Source: Rhodospirillales bacterium BBD 1991-14
GTDB lineage: Bacteria; Pseudomonadota; Alphaproteobacteria; Kiloniellales; Kiloniellaceae
Assembly (NCBI GenBank): GCA_001657395.1
Contig: LYSY01000010.1
Coordinates: 1 to 64,000, forward strand
Direction: 5' to 3'
DNA: 64,000 nucleotides
Within the stretch, counting starts at the first letter, position 1. The number at the start of each line of letters is the position of its first letter. Below, piece by piece: positions 27,023-35,988 of this stretch. The translations under genes and the position numbers were made by a program. The notes beneath the pieces were generated by a model. That model made no database searches and was not told the origin of the DNA. It saw nothing but the letters and a program-made list of their open reading frames with translations.

Positions 27023-27520
27023 CTAGGCCGCCTGGACCCGCTCGTAGTCCAAGAGGCGGTTGACGTCCAGGACGACAAGCAGCTTCTCGTCAAGACGATA
27101 GATCCCCGCAGAGTAGTCCCGGAACTTCGGGTCCAAGGTCGGGGGGTTGCGCTCGTAGTCGCTGGCATTGAGAGCCAGGACCTCGCCGACAGAGTCGACC
27201 ATCAGGCTGTACAGCTCGCCCTCATGTTCCGCGACGATGCTCATCGAGCTTGCACGCTCCTTGGGCGGCAGGCCCAGGCGCAGCCGGACATCCATGGCCG
27301 TCACAATGCGGCCACGCAGATTCAGCGAACCGGCAATTTCGGGCGGCGCCAAGGGAATGCGCGTGATGTTGTGCGCACTCAGCACGTCCTGCACCTTGAG
27401 AACCGGAATACCGAACAGCTGATCGGCAATCACGAAGGTGACGAAATCCTCGGTGTCGCTGAACACCGTGGCAAGAGCGCCCTGCTCTTCGCCGTTCGGG
27501 GATTGGCTGTCGCTGCTCAT
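27023..27520 (-). CDS. cheW: Chemotaxis coupling protein CheW
   Basis: A 165-residue adaptor linking CheA to chemoreceptors. The CheW fold shows FVTFVIADQLFGIPVLKVQDV, GSLNLRGRIVTAMDVRLRLGL and LYSLMVDSVGEVLAL. The ATG overlaps the cheA stop (ATGA). A 90-base gap with no gene separates it from cheY. Confidence 0.96.
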   Translation of the reverse strand: MSSDSQSPNGEEQGALATVFSDTEDFVTFVIADQLFGIPVLKVQDVLSAHNITRIPLAPPEIAGSLNLRGRIVTAMDVRLRLGLPPKERASSMSIVAEHEGELYSLMVDSVGEVLALNASDYERNPPTLDPKFRDYSAGIYRLDEKLLVVLDVNRLLDYERVQAA

Positions 27521-30450
27521 GCCGCACCTCTCAGATCAGCAATCGTATCGTGCAAAGTGGTCAAAAGGGCTTCGCGATCGGTCTTGGCGACATAGTCGCG
27601 GAAGCCGGCGTCCCTGCCCCGCGCAAGATCGGCGGGGTTCGAGAAGCTGGAGAGCGCTACGATCGGCGTATCCGACCAGCGCGAGTCCGTTGTCACCTTC
27701 TTGGCGAACTCGAAGCCGTTCATCCCCGGCATCTCGATGTCGGAGATAATGACATCGAAGTTCTCGCCGGCATCGCAAAGCTCAAGGGCGGCATCCGCGG
27801 AGTCCACACAGATGACCTCGTAGCCGGAAACCGAAAGCAGGGGCTGCAACATGTTGCGGAAGAAGGGACTGTCGTCGACCAGCAGCAGCCGGCGGCCCGA
27901 GGTCTCCTCGTCCGTCGAAGGACGCTCGGCAGCAAACCAGTCGTGGAACGCCTGGGTCAGGTAGTAACCGGCATCGACAACGTCGGTTGCCTTGTTGTCG
28001 ATAACGGCTGTGCCGATATAGCCCGGCCGGTCGGAAGACAGCTCGATGTTCATGCGGTCCTCGACAATGTCGACGATCTCCTCGACCACCAGGCCCATGG
28101 TCCTGTTGCGGTCGGCGAAGACCAGGACCGGCTGGCGGCCCTCCTTGCCAAGCTCCCGCCCGGGCTGCATCTGCACCAGAGGCATAAGCTGGCCGCGGTA
28201 CTGAACCACGTACTGGCCGTTGGAGAACTCCACCTGGGCAAGATCGATCTCTTCGAGCCTGGCCACCAGAGCCAGGGGAACCGACTTCGGCGTGTCGTCG
28301 ACGGCGCGGAAGACCAGCATTGCAACGCTGTCTTCGCTGCTGATGCTGTGGCGGTCCTTGACACCGTCGTCAGCGCCCTCGGCCACCGAGATTTCGCCGG
28401 TTGTCGCGGCAATGCCGTTCGGGTCGAGGATCATGACGACACTGCCGTCGCCCAGGATCGTGTTGCCGGAGAACAGCTGGATATCGCGCAGGATCGGAGC
28501 CACCGGCTTGACGACGATTTCTTCGGTATCGAAGACGCGGTCGACAATGATGCCCATGGAGTAGGTGCCGATCTGCGCCACCACGATGAAGACTTCCTCG
28601 TCGGTGCTTTCAGCGTCCGGCTCGTCCTGCTCAGAAGCAGAGACGGAGTCCTTGGCCTCTTCGGCAGGCTTATCGTCCGCCTCAGGAGCTTCAGCAGCTG
28701 CCGTCTCGGCATCGCTGTCGGGCGCTTCCTCCGGCTTGGCCGAAATGGCGGGGTCCTCGAGTTTCAGGAGATCGCGCAGATTGACGAGCGGCAGCAGACG
28801 GTTGCGGAGGCGCAGAACCGGCGTGCCATTGATCCGCTCGATCGTATGCTCGGTGTGCGCCGAAGCGCGGACCAGCTCAACCACGGAAAGCTGCGGAATG
28901 GCAAAGCGCTCTCTGGCACATTCGACGATCAGGGCCGAAACGATGGCCAGGGTCAGCGGGATCTTGATGACGAACTTGGTGCCGCGGCCCTCGACCGATG
29001 TCAGTTCGATAGTGCCGCCGATCTTCTCGATATTGGTGCGCACCACGTCCATGCCGACGCCACGCCCGGACACCGAGGTAACGGCGGCAGCGGTCGAGAA
29101 GCCGGCCTTGAAGATGAACTGCTGGATCTGCTGCTCGGTCATCGTCTCAAGCTCGGCTTCGCTCGCCAGGCTGTTGTCGATGCACTTCTGCTTGATCTTC
29201 TCGCTCGACAGACCCTTACCGTCGTCGGAGATCTCGATGATGATGTGGCCGCCCTCATGGAAGGCGTTGAGGATGACGCTGCCGATCTCCGGCTTGCCGG
29301 CGGCAAGACGGTCCGCGGGCATTTCAAGACCGTGGTCGGCAGAGTTCCGCACCATGTGGGTGAGCGGATCCTTGATGAGCTCGAGAACCTGACGGTCCAG
29401 CTCGGTCTCCGCACCCTTCATCACCAGGTCGATTTTCTTGCCAAGCTCGTGCGCCAGATCGCGGACGATACGCGGCAGCTTGGCCCAGGCGTTGCCGATC
29501 GGCTGCATGCGCGTCGCCATGACGCCTTCCTGCAGCTCGGACACCACATGGTTCAGGCGCTGGAGCGGCGCGGCGAATTCGCTCTCGCTCTGGCTGCGCA
29601 GAATCTGCAGCAACTGGTTGCGCGTCAGGACAAGCTCGGAAACCATGGTCATGAGGTTTTCAAGCACGTCGACGTTGACGCGCAGCGACTGGTTGGCGAC
29701 CGAGCCTTCCTTCTTGGCATCGCCGGCCTTGGGCTCGGCGGCCTTCTTCGCCGCCGGCTGGGCCTTCTCGGCTGCCGCCGGCGCAGGCTTCGGCGCCTCG
29801 GGGGCTTTCTGCTCCTCGGCAGGAGCGGCGGCTTCGGCGGGGGTCTCGGCAGGTTGCTCTGCGGCAGGCTCCTCGGCTTCCTTCGCAGCGGCTTCGGCAG
29901 CCAGCTCTTCCGGGCCCTTGGCCGCATTGAAGGCGGCCTCCAGTTCGTCCAGGGAGACCTCGCCGCTGCCGGCCTCAGCCGATGCCTCGGCTTCGCCAGG
30001 GGCTACTTCGGGAGCGGCTTCAGCAGCCGGCTCGTCCGCAGCCGGCGCAGCGGCGGCCGGAGCGGCGGCGCCCCCGCCCTCGGCGAAGGCGTTCAGGCGC
30101 GCAATAAGATCGGAGTCATCCCCCTCCGGCTCGGCCTCGGTGGCCTCGAGCTGCTCGAGAAGAATGCGGATCTGATCGATTGATTCAAGAATCAGCGTGA
30201 CAGCCTCGGGCGAGACTTCGATCTCACCGTCGCGGACCTTGCCAAGCACGTTTTCGCCGGCATGCGCCACGCTTTCCAGCCGCGGCAAGCCCAAGAACCC
30301 GCAGGTCCCCTTGATCGTGTGCATAAGCCGGAAGATGTTTCCCAGCAGTTCCTGATCATTGGGGTTCTGTTCGAGCTGCACCAGCTCGACGTCCAACTCC
30401 GCGAGGCTTTCGTTGGTTTCGGTTAGAAACTCACTGAGAAGATCATCCAT
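27517..30450 (-). CDS. cheA: Hybrid chemotaxis histidine kinase CheA with receiver
   Basis: A 977-residue kinase, longer than classical CheA. The order is: Hpt (His44 in LMHTIKGTCGFLG); a long Ala/Glu/Pro linker (about 120-265) with no clear P2 domain; dimerisation helices (NVDVLENLMTMVSELVLTRN); an HATPase (VRNSADHGLEMP, DDGKGLSSEKI, GRGVGMDVVRTNIEKIGG); a CheW-like domain interrupted by an acidic insert; a second CheW-like domain; and a C-terminal receiver (LLLVDDSPFFRNML, FDVIISDIEMPGMNGF). The ATG at 30450 (MDDLLSEFLTETNE) is preferred over an upstream in-frame start. Confidence 0.95.
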   Translation of the reverse strand: MDDLLSEFLTETNESLAELDVELVQLEQNPNDQELLGNIFRLMHTIKGTCGFLGLPRLESVAHAGENVLGKVRDGEIEVSPEAVTLILESIDQIRILLEQLEATEAEPEGDDSDLIARLNAFAEGGGAAAPAAAAPAADEPAAEAAPEVAPGEAEASAEAGSGEVSLDELEAAFNAAKGPEELAAEAAAKEAEEPAAEQPAETPAEAAAPAEEQKAPEAPKPAPAAAEKAQPAAKKAAEPKAGDAKKEGSVANQSLRVNVDVLENLMTMVSELVLTRNQLLQILRSQSESEFAAPLQRLNHVVSELQEGVMATRMQPIGNAWAKLPRIVRDLAHELGKKIDLVMKGAETELDRQVLELIKDPLTHMVRNSADHGLEMPADRLAAGKPEIGSVILNAFHEGGHIIIEISDDGKGLSSEKIKQKCIDNSLASEAELETMTEQQIQQFIFKAGFSTAAAVTSVSGRGVGMDVVRTNIEKIGGTIELTSVEGRGTKFVIKIPLTLAIVSALIVECARERFAIPQLSVVELVRASAHTEHTIERINGTPVLRLRNRLLPLVNLRDLLKLEDPAISAKPEEAPDSDAETAAAEAPEADDKPAEEAKDSVSASEQDEPDAESTDEEVFIVVAQIGTYSMGIIVDRVFDTEEIVVKPVAPILRDIQLFSGNTILGDGSVVMILDPNGIAATTGEISVAEGADDGVKDRHSISSEDSVAMLVFRAVDDTPKSVPLALVARLEEIDLAQVEFSNGQYVVQYRGQLMPLVQMQPGRELGKEGRQPVLVFADRNRTMGLVVEEIVDIVEDRMNIELSSDRPGYIGTAVIDNKATDVVDAGYYLTQAFHDWFAAERPSTDEETSGRRLLLVDDSPFFRNMLQPLLSVSGYEVICVDSADAALELCDAGENFDVIISDIEMPGMNGFEFAKKVTTDSRWSDTPIVALSSFSNPADLARGRDAGFRDYVAKTDREALLTTLHDTIADLRGAA

Positions 30451-30512
30451 CGCCACTGTCCCACGCTTGCCCGCAAACGGGCGACCCAACAGGGGCGATC
30501 AGGCCTGTTTAC

Positions 30513-30547
30513 CTTTGCCCCCAAACTGTCGCGTGACAGTGGCAAAG
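30513..30547. promoter_or_regulatory. Inverted repeat in the cheA leader
   Basis: CTTTGCC (30513-30519) pairs with GGCAAAG (30541-30547), and inside it ACTGTC (30525-30530) pairs with GACAGT (30535-30540) around a 4-base loop. A 5-base bulge lies on one side. It is 63-97 bases upstream of the cheA start and could be an operator or an mRNA hairpin. Confidence 0.55.
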
Positions 30548-30713
30548 AGAAATTAAGATCCCCTTACCTAAGCGATTCCCTAAGCACCGGAAACCGCTTG
30601 GCTTTCTAACGCTGCGGCGCTTTTGCGCCAATTTGCCGGTTGTCCGCTCAGGCTTTGGCTTGCTGCTTTTGATGCCATTCAACTGGACGTAATGTTTATG
30701 CATGCGGGACGTA

Positions 30714-30728
30714 TGAGATTGCTTCTCA
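30714..30728. promoter_or_regulatory. Fur-box-like palindrome upstream of iron permease
   Basis: TGAGATTGCTTCTCA is a perfect 5-bp inverted repeat (6 bp when the flanking A and T are included) and matches TGAGAATNATTCTCA at 12 of 14 defined bases. Two better copies lie upstream of the ferric-iron binding protein gene about 4.3 kb away, so a shared Fur-type regulator is likely. Confidence 0.6.
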
Positions 30729-31032
30729 TTGTCAGAAATCTCGGCTAATCTCCTGACCGCTCCGCTAAGGGCCTGAGCGGAGCGTCCGGGTCTCACCGCC
30801 AGAACCCCAGAGCCGAGAACTGCTGCGCTTGCTGGCCGCAGTTATCGAATGCCGCTTACAGGGCCCTGACAGTATCAACCCCGCCGCCCTCCCCTCTGAA
30901 AGGGGGTCGGTTCAGAGAACGTCGGAATCCTTGGAAAAGCTCTCACCTTCACCTCTGTCTGCCGCCAAACCCTCGGAGCTTGCCGGGGCGTGGGCCGTGC
31001 CTGGGCCGGCCGCGAAGGCACAGCGCGGGCGA

Positions 31033-31077
31033 ATGCGGGGTGGACTCATGCGGGGCGGACCGATGCGGGGCGGGCCG
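31033..31077 (+). repeat. 15-bp repeat spanning three candidate starts
   Basis: ATGCGGGG(T/C)GG followed by four variable bases occurs three times in tandem and in frame, supplying three start codons, each preceded by a G-rich stretch. Confidence 0.85.
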
Positions 31078-32706
31078 CTGACCTGGATTTCGGTGGCGAT
31101 TGCAGCCCTGTTCCTGATCCCGATCTTCGGCGTGTTGCTCAGCCTCACCCAGCCCGGCAGCGAGACGTGGTCCCATCTGGTCGAGACGGTGTTGCCGCGC
31201 TACCTCTTCAACACAGCGGTGCTGGTGATCGGCGTCGGGCTCGGCGTTCCCGTCATCGGGAGCGGGACGGCCTGGCTGGTCACCATGTGCCGCTTCCCCG
31301 GCCGGCGGGTCTTCGAATGGGCCCTGATCCTGCCGCTGGCCATGCCCGCCTACGTCATGGCCTATGCCTATACGGACTTCCTGCAGCCTGCGGGCCCGGT
31401 TCAGTCCCTGCTGCGCGACCTCACGGGCCTGAGCTTTCGCGAGTACTGGTTTCCCGAAGTCCGCTCGCTGGGCGGCGCCGTCACCATGCTTGTCCTGGTG
31501 CTTTACCCCTATGCCTACCTGCTGTCGCGCGCCGCTTTTCTGGATCAGTCGGTCTGCGCCCTGGACGTCAGCCGCACTCTGGGCTGCGGTCCCTGGCGCA
31601 ACTTCCGGCGGGTCGCCCTTCCCCTGGCCCGTCCGGCGATCGTCGCGGGAACGGCCCTTGCCCTGATGGAAACGCTGGCCGACTACGGCACGGTCTCTTT
31701 CTTCGGCGTTCCGAATTTCACGACCGGAATCGTGCGGGCCTGGATAGCATTCGGGGACCGCACAACGGCAGCACAGCTCGCATCGATCCTGTTGATCTTC
31801 GTTTTCGCTGTCCTGCTCTTCGAAGCCCAAAGCCGCGGCAAAGCCCAGTTTCACCAGGCCACGAACAAGTATCAGCAGTTGCCCGGCTATCGCCTCCGCG
31901 GCACGGCAGCCATCGCAGCCTTCGGCGCCTGCCTCCTGCCGCTGCTGCTCGGCTTTCTCCTGCCGGCAGGCGTGCTCCTTTCCATGGCCCTCGAAGCCGG
32001 CGACGGACAGTTCGGGCGCCGCTACTTCGAGCTTGTCGGAAACAGCTTCATATTGGCTCTGGTCACGGCAGTCCTGGCGGTCCTCCTCGCCACCCTGATG
32101 GCCTACGGCCGCCGGCTGCAAGGGGGCTGGCTGGTGACGGCCTCGCACCGGCTGGCCTCCATGGGCTATGCCTTGCCCGGAACCATCATCGCCGTCGGTG
32201 TCCTCATACCCTTTGCCGCCTTCGACAATGCTTTGGATGGCTGGCTGCGGGCGACCTGGGGGATTTCAAGCGGACTGCTCCTGACCGGTGGCATCGCCGC
32301 CCTGGTTTTTGCCTACCTGGTGCGCTTTCTTGCGGTCTCGCTCAACACGGTGGACAGCGGCCTCGGCAAGATCCGCCCGTCGATGGACGACGCCGCCCGC
32401 AGCCTGGGGGCCCGCCCTATGGCGGCGCTGATCCGGGTGCACGCGCCGATCATGTGGCCCAGCATGCTGACGGCAGGCCTGGTGGTCTTCGTCGACGTCA
32501 TGAAGGAACTGCCGGCGACCCTGGTCATGCGTCCCTTCAACTTCGACACCCTGGCCGTCCAGGCACACAATTTCGCCGCCGACGAGCGGCTGAGCCAGGC
32601 GGCCACGCCGGCGCTTACCATTGTCGCCGTCGGCATCCCGCCGGTCATTCTGCTGAGCCGCGCCATCGCGCGCGGTCGCCCCGGCGACGCACGCGGGGCG
32701 ATGTAG
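31033..32706 (+). CDS. Ferric iron ABC transporter permease (FbpB/SfuB type)
   Basis: A 557-residue inner-membrane permease made of two fused BPD_transp_1 halves with about 12 membrane segments. Each half has an EAA-loop: SRTLGCGPWRNFRRVALPLA and ARSLGARPMAALIRVHAPIM. The VMKELPATLVMRPFNFDTLA segment is typical of iron(III) permeases. Three ATGs at 31033, 31048 and 31063 lie in a 15-bp repeat (MRGGL/MRGGP), so the true start is uncertain. No ATPase gene is adjacent. A Fur-box-like site lies about 300 bases upstream. Confidence 0.9.
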   Translation: MRGGLMRGGPMRGGPLTWISVAIAALFLIPIFGVLLSLTQPGSETWSHLVETVLPRYLFNTAVLVIGVGLGVPVIGSGTAWLVTMCRFPGRRVFEWALILPLAMPAYVMAYAYTDFLQPAGPVQSLLRDLTGLSFREYWFPEVRSLGGAVTMLVLVLYPYAYLLSRAAFLDQSVCALDVSRTLGCGPWRNFRRVALPLARPAIVAGTALALMETLADYGTVSFFGVPNFTTGIVRAWIAFGDRTTAAQLASILLIFVFAVLLFEAQSRGKAQFHQATNKYQQLPGYRLRGTAAIAAFGACLLPLLLGFLLPAGVLLSMALEAGDGQFGRRYFELVGNSFILALVTAVLAVLLATLMAYGRRLQGGWLVTASHRLASMGYALPGTIIAVGVLIPFAAFDNALDGWLRATWGISSGLLLTGGIAALVFAYLVRFLAVSLNTVDSGLGKIRPSMDDAARSLGARPMAALIRVHAPIMWPSMLTAGLVVFVDVMKELPATLVMRPFNFDTLAVQAHNFAADERLSQAATPALTIVAVGIPPVILLSRAIARGRPGDARGAM

Positions 32707-32772
32707 CACCACCGGGAGCCCCCGGAGAAACCGAAGGACGGCAAGCCGATTCGTCCGGCAGCGGAGCCGGCT

Positions 32773-33687
32773 TCAAGCAGCCAGGCTGCGGGCCTCGAGC
32801 ATGTCGCGCAACTTTCGGGCCCGGGTCACGCAGCCCAAAAGTTCCGACCAGTAGCGGCGCTGAATCTCCAGCATCAGTATCGTCCCCGGCTGCAGCGCCA
32901 GCGTCGGAAAAACATCCTCCCACAGCATATCGCCCCAGCCGAGCGGGGCATGAAGGTCGCCCAGTCCGTAGGCCAGATTCTCGGACTCGACGGGCGTCCA
33001 GAGGTTGCGCGGCGCCCCGAAGCAGTCATGGACGTGCAGATGGTTGGCTTGCGGGGCGAAGCTGCGGCAGGACTCGCCGTAGTCCTGCCCCAGAAGCTGG
33101 GTCTGAATCCGCGCATGGCCGAAGTCGAGCGTACCCCGCACCCAGTCATGGCCCAGGGCCGCGAGTTCCCCGGCCAGTTCAGCCGGCGCGGCTGTATGCT
33201 CGTCCTGGCCATAGACGAAGACGTTTTCGACGCAGAGGCGCACGCCTGCCGCAGCGGCGGCGTCGCCCATCTCCGCCAGGGCGTCGCGCTGAACATCGTA
33301 GAGCCGCGCATGCTCGGCGTGGGTCGTCGCCTTGACGATGCCGCTGTGCACCACCATCACCTCGGCGCCGATCTCCCCACAGAGCTGGAGAAAAGTCCGG
33401 CAGACCCGCTTGTGCAGATCCAGATGCATCCAGTCCATGAAGTTGATGGCGATGGGTCCGTGAACGCTGTAGCGCAGCGGCCTCGCGTCGATAAGCGACT
33501 TCAGGCGCGCCAGCTTGTCCGGCAGGATGCGAGCCCCGGCGACGATGTCCTCATCGCAGAGCGAAAGCTCGACATAGTCGACACCCAACTCCACCGCCCG
33601 ATCCAGAAAGGCCGGCAGCGCCTCCATATCAGGCGAACCGCCCATGGTGCTGACACCGATCCCCTTGATGATCCCCGTTTCCGTCAT
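32773..33687 (-). CDS. Sugar phosphate isomerase/epimerase family TIM barrel
   Basis: A 304-residue protein of the xylose-isomerase-like TIM-barrel superfamily (AP endonuclease 2 fold). Metal-site and strand motifs visible include DYVELSLCDEDI, YSVHGPIAI, VMVVHSGI, RLCVENVFVY, GTLDFGHARI and HLHVHDCFG. The substrate cannot be inferred. The start at 33687 (MTETGIIKGIG) is preferred over upstream frame. It lies between the two iron-transport genes and converges on the permease, 66 bases from its stop. Confidence 0.8.
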   Translation of the reverse strand: MTETGIIKGIGVSTMGGSPDMEALPAFLDRAVELGVDYVELSLCDEDIVAGARILPDKLARLKSLIDARPLRYSVHGPIAINFMDWMHLDLHKRVCRTFLQLCGEIGAEVMVVHSGIVKATTHAEHARLYDVQRDALAEMGDAAAAAGVRLCVENVFVYGQDEHTAAPAELAGELAALGHDWVRGTLDFGHARIQTQLLGQDYGESCRSFAPQANHLHVHDCFGAPRNLWTPVESENLAYGLGDLHAPLGWGDMLWEDVFPTLALQPGTILMLEIQRRYWSELLGCVTRARKLRDMLEARSLAA

Positions 33688-33891
33688 TGCCAAGCGCTCC
33701 CCAGCAAGGTGTTCGCAAAGCCGCCGGCCTTCCCGCGCAAGGTCCCCTCGCCCGGATCGTCCGCGGGAGGGAGCCGGCCAGAGGCCCGACTCCATCCTCA
33801 GCGGTCAGCTTAATCCAATGCAGTGACACCGTGGTGACGATCTTGTCTGCAGTGCCGCCGGCGGCACAAAACCGGCGTCAGCACAAAAAAA

Positions 33892-33917
33892 GAGGCCCCG
33901 CCGCTTGGCGGGGCCTC
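33892..33917 (-). terminator. Rho-independent terminator of iron-binding protein gene
   Basis: A perfect 11-bp stem GAGGCCCCGCC/GGCGGGGCCTC has a 4-base loop. On the minus strand it is followed by seven T residues. It lies 55 bases beyond the stop. Confidence 0.95.
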
Positions 33918-33918
33918 C

Positions 33919-33953
33919 GGTACTGGAGCTTAAACCGGGTACTGGAGCCTAAA
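33919..33953. repeat. 16-bp direct repeat downstream of iron-binding protein gene
   Basis: GGTACTGGAGC(T/C)TAAA occurs at 33919-33934 and 33938-33953, between the stop codon and the terminator stem. It is non-coding. Confidence 0.85.
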
Positions 33954-33972
33954 GAAGTCGCCGGCTGGCCGC

Positions 33973-35004
33973 TTAGTTCCAGCCTGCCCGGTCGAAGATC
34001 TTCTGGGCGTCCGGCTGGTTCTCGCCATAGACAGCCACGTTCAAGGCATCGGTCTCGAAGTTGCCAAGCGACTTCAAGGCCTCGTTCGGCTCGATCCCCG
34101 GCACGACCGGATACTCGTTGTTGCCGTCGGCGAAGTAGCGCTGGGCCTCCGCGCTCGCCAGGTACTCGAGGAACTTCACAGCCGCTTCCTTGTGCGGGGC
34201 GTTCTTCAGCACGCCGGCGCCGGACACGTTCACGTGGGTTCCGCGGTCCCCCTGGTTCGGGAATACCCATCCGATCTTCTCGGCCAGCCCCTTGTCCTTT
34301 TCGCCGGGGTTGGTCATCAGGCGGACGAAGTAGTAGGTGTTGCCGACAGCCACTTCGCACTCACCCGCGCCGATGGCGCGGATCTGATCGGTATCGCCGC
34401 CAACGGGGTCGCGGGCGAAGTTCGCGACCATACCCTTGGCCCACTCCTCGGCGGTGCCCTCGCCATGGGCTGCGATGATCGAGCTCATGAGGGACAGGTT
34501 GTAGATGTTGGAGCTGCTGCGAATGCAAACGCGGCCCTTCCACTTGGGATCGGCCAGGTCCTCATAGCTCTTGATCTCGTCCGGCTGCACCTTGGCTTTG
34601 TCGTAGTAGATGACGCGGGCGCGCGTCGAGAAGCCGTACCAATGTCCATCGGGATGACGCAGGTTCTCGGGAATCGCATTGGTCAGCGCATCGCTCTTCA
34701 CGGGCTGGAAAAGCCCTTCCTGGTCGGCCCGCCAGAGCCGCCCGGCATCGACCGTCAGAAACACATCGGCGGGGCTGTTGGCGCCCTCGCTCTTGATGCG
34801 TTCGATCAAGGCATCGCCCTTGCCCTCGATGCGATTGATCTCGATTCCGGTCTGCTTGGTGAAGTTCTCGTAGAGCGCCTCATCGGTCTGGTAGTGACGC
34901 GACGAGTAGAGGTTCAACACCTCCTGTGCCTGGGCGGACGTGCCGAGCGCCACCACTGCAGCACAAACGGCGGCTGCTAGAGCCCTCCGGCGGCCAACGA
35001 TCAT
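33973..35004 (-). CDS. Periplasmic ferric iron-binding protein (FbpA/FutA type)
   Basis: A 343-residue solute-binding protein for iron uptake. A Sec signal peptide (about 1-26, ending TSAQA-QE) starts at ATG 35004. LNLYSSRHYQTDEALYENFT, then GRVCIRSSSNIYNLSLMSS and VAVGNTYYFVRLM contain the conserved tyrosines that bind iron in this family. Two Fur-box-like sites lie 50-92 bases upstream and an intrinsic terminator lies downstream. It is probably the partner of the permease gene, although the two are not in one operon. Confidence 0.93.
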   Translation of the reverse strand: MIVGRRRALAAAVCAAVVALGTSAQAQEVLNLYSSRHYQTDEALYENFTKQTGIEINRIEGKGDALIERIKSEGANSPADVFLTVDAGRLWRADQEGLFQPVKSDALTNAIPENLRHPDGHWYGFSTRARVIYYDKAKVQPDEIKSYEDLADPKWKGRVCIRSSSNIYNLSLMSSIIAAHGEGTAEEWAKGMVANFARDPVGGDTDQIRAIGAGECEVAVGNTYYFVRLMTNPGEKDKGLAEKIGWVFPNQGDRGTHVNVSGAGVLKNAPHKEAAVKFLEYLASAEAQRYFADGNNEYPVVPGIEPNEALKSLGNFETDALNVAVYGENQPDAQKIFDRAGWN

Positions 35005-35331
35005 TGTAATCCTCCGAGTGTTTCGTAGTGCCCTGAACGGGCTTCGGCGCGGATGATAGTCATTCTCAATGAACGAGTAAATGAAAATCATTCTCACTCG
35101 CCCCGGTATCGGCATGCGCCCAAGCCCAGGATTCCGCGCGGCTGGAGAAGTATAATCAAAAAGACTATAATCAAAACAAAGTAATAATTCCCGACAGAGC
35201 TGAATTACAAGCCAAAAAACCGCCAACGGCGCTAACGCAAAATTAAAGGGATTCGAATGAATGTGATCCCGAAGTAAATCGGCGCACAACTGCGTGCCGC
35301 TGCTTTGGGGAACACTATTGGAGCAATTAGG
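35005..35331. other. Divergent intergenic region, iron-binding protein / Cache-like gene
   Basis: A 327-base gap with two Fur boxes on the iron-gene side. On the other side is an AT-rich stretch (about 35145-35240) with two TATAATCAAAA copies 15 bases apart (35151 and 35166). Those copies resemble -10 elements, but no -35 was identified with confidence. Confidence 0.6.
35054..35096. promoter_or_regulatory. Two Fur boxes upstream of iron-binding protein gene
   Basis: TGATAGTCATTCTCA (35054-35068) and TGAAAATCATTCTCA (35082-35096) match the Fur palindrome TGAGAATNATTCTCA, the second with a single mismatch. They lie 28 bases apart, just upstream of the minus-strand start at 35004. Confidence 0.8.
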
Positions 35332-35919
35332 ATGTCTAAGACCAGCCTCTTGAAGGGGATTCTGGCGGGCGCGGCCGTTTCTGTCTTCGCCTCTGCCGCT
35401 TTTGCCAGCGACGAGCACGTCGCGCCGATGACCGAGTTTGCGAACTCCACGGTCAAGAACTGGATCACCGACAGCACGGTGGTCAATGCCATCAAGGCAC
35501 AGAACGAGCGTCATGCCGGTCTCAGCCAGGCTGATATCGACAAGATGGACAAGGACTGGCGTGCCCAGACGGACGCCAGCAGCCGGCCGATGATCGATGC
35601 CGTCCTGAGCAACGCCCTTTCTGCCTATCTCAACAAGCAGAAGGAAAGCATGCAGGGCATGGTGACCGAGATTTTCGTGATGGACAATCGCGGACTCAAC
35701 GTCGGCCAGAGCGACGTTACCTCCGACTACTGGCAGGGTGACGAAGCCAAGTGGCAGAAGACCTACAGCGCTGGCCCGAATGCGATCTTCATCGATGAAG
35801 TCGAGATGGACGAGTCGACGCAGACCTTCCAGTCGCAGCTCAGCATGTCCATCGTCGACCCGGCGAGCGGCGAGGTCGTCGGCGCGATCACGATCGGTGT
35901 CAACGTCGACGCTCTCTAG
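35332..35919 (+). CDS. Secreted Cache-like (PDC) sensor protein
   Basis: A 195-residue exported protein with a Sec signal peptide (about 1-25, ending AAFAS). The rest looks like a stand-alone Cache/PDC sensor domain. VTEIFVMDNRGLNVGQSDVT, then DYWQGDEAKWQKTY, and a final VDPASGEVVGAITIGVNVDAL strand follow the pattern of such domains. No membrane anchor or output domain is present. ATG 35332 has the expected signal peptide; an in-frame upstream ATG is less likely. An MCP gene begins 69 bases downstream, so the two are probably co-transcribed. Confidence 0.7.
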   Translation: MSKTSLLKGILAGAAVSVFASAAFASDEHVAPMTEFANSTVKNWITDSTVVNAIKAQNERHAGLSQADIDKMDKDWRAQTDASSRPMIDAVLSNALSAYLNKQKESMQGMVTEIFVMDNRGLNVGQSDVTSDYWQGDEAKWQKTYSAGPNAIFIDEVEMDESTQTFQSQLSMSIVDPASGEVVGAITIGVNVDAL

Positions 35920-35988
35920 TCGCTGAAGGATCGAAACGGTTTTGAGCAGTAATCCGGCCGAGCGGTTGGCTGGCCGAAGGAGTACCCT

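Larger units (their letters stand above)
30451..31032. other. Divergent intergenic region cheA / iron permease
   Basis: A 582-base gap with the cheA leader hairpin near 30530 and a Fur-box-like palindrome at 30714-30728. An open frame continuous with the permease begins at a TTG (30829) but encodes low-complexity sequence and is not taken as coding. No other gene is supported. Confidence 0.6.

Noticed and set aside
30829-31032. N-terminal 68-residue extension of the iron permease from a TTG start
   Set aside because: Low-complexity sequence not expected in this family; the shorter protein has the normal length and starts at the first membrane segment.
33688-33795. Longer N-terminus for the TIM-barrel protein
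   Set aside because: The upstream residues are Arg/Gly-rich with no barrel strand; MTETGIIKGIG is the natural start.
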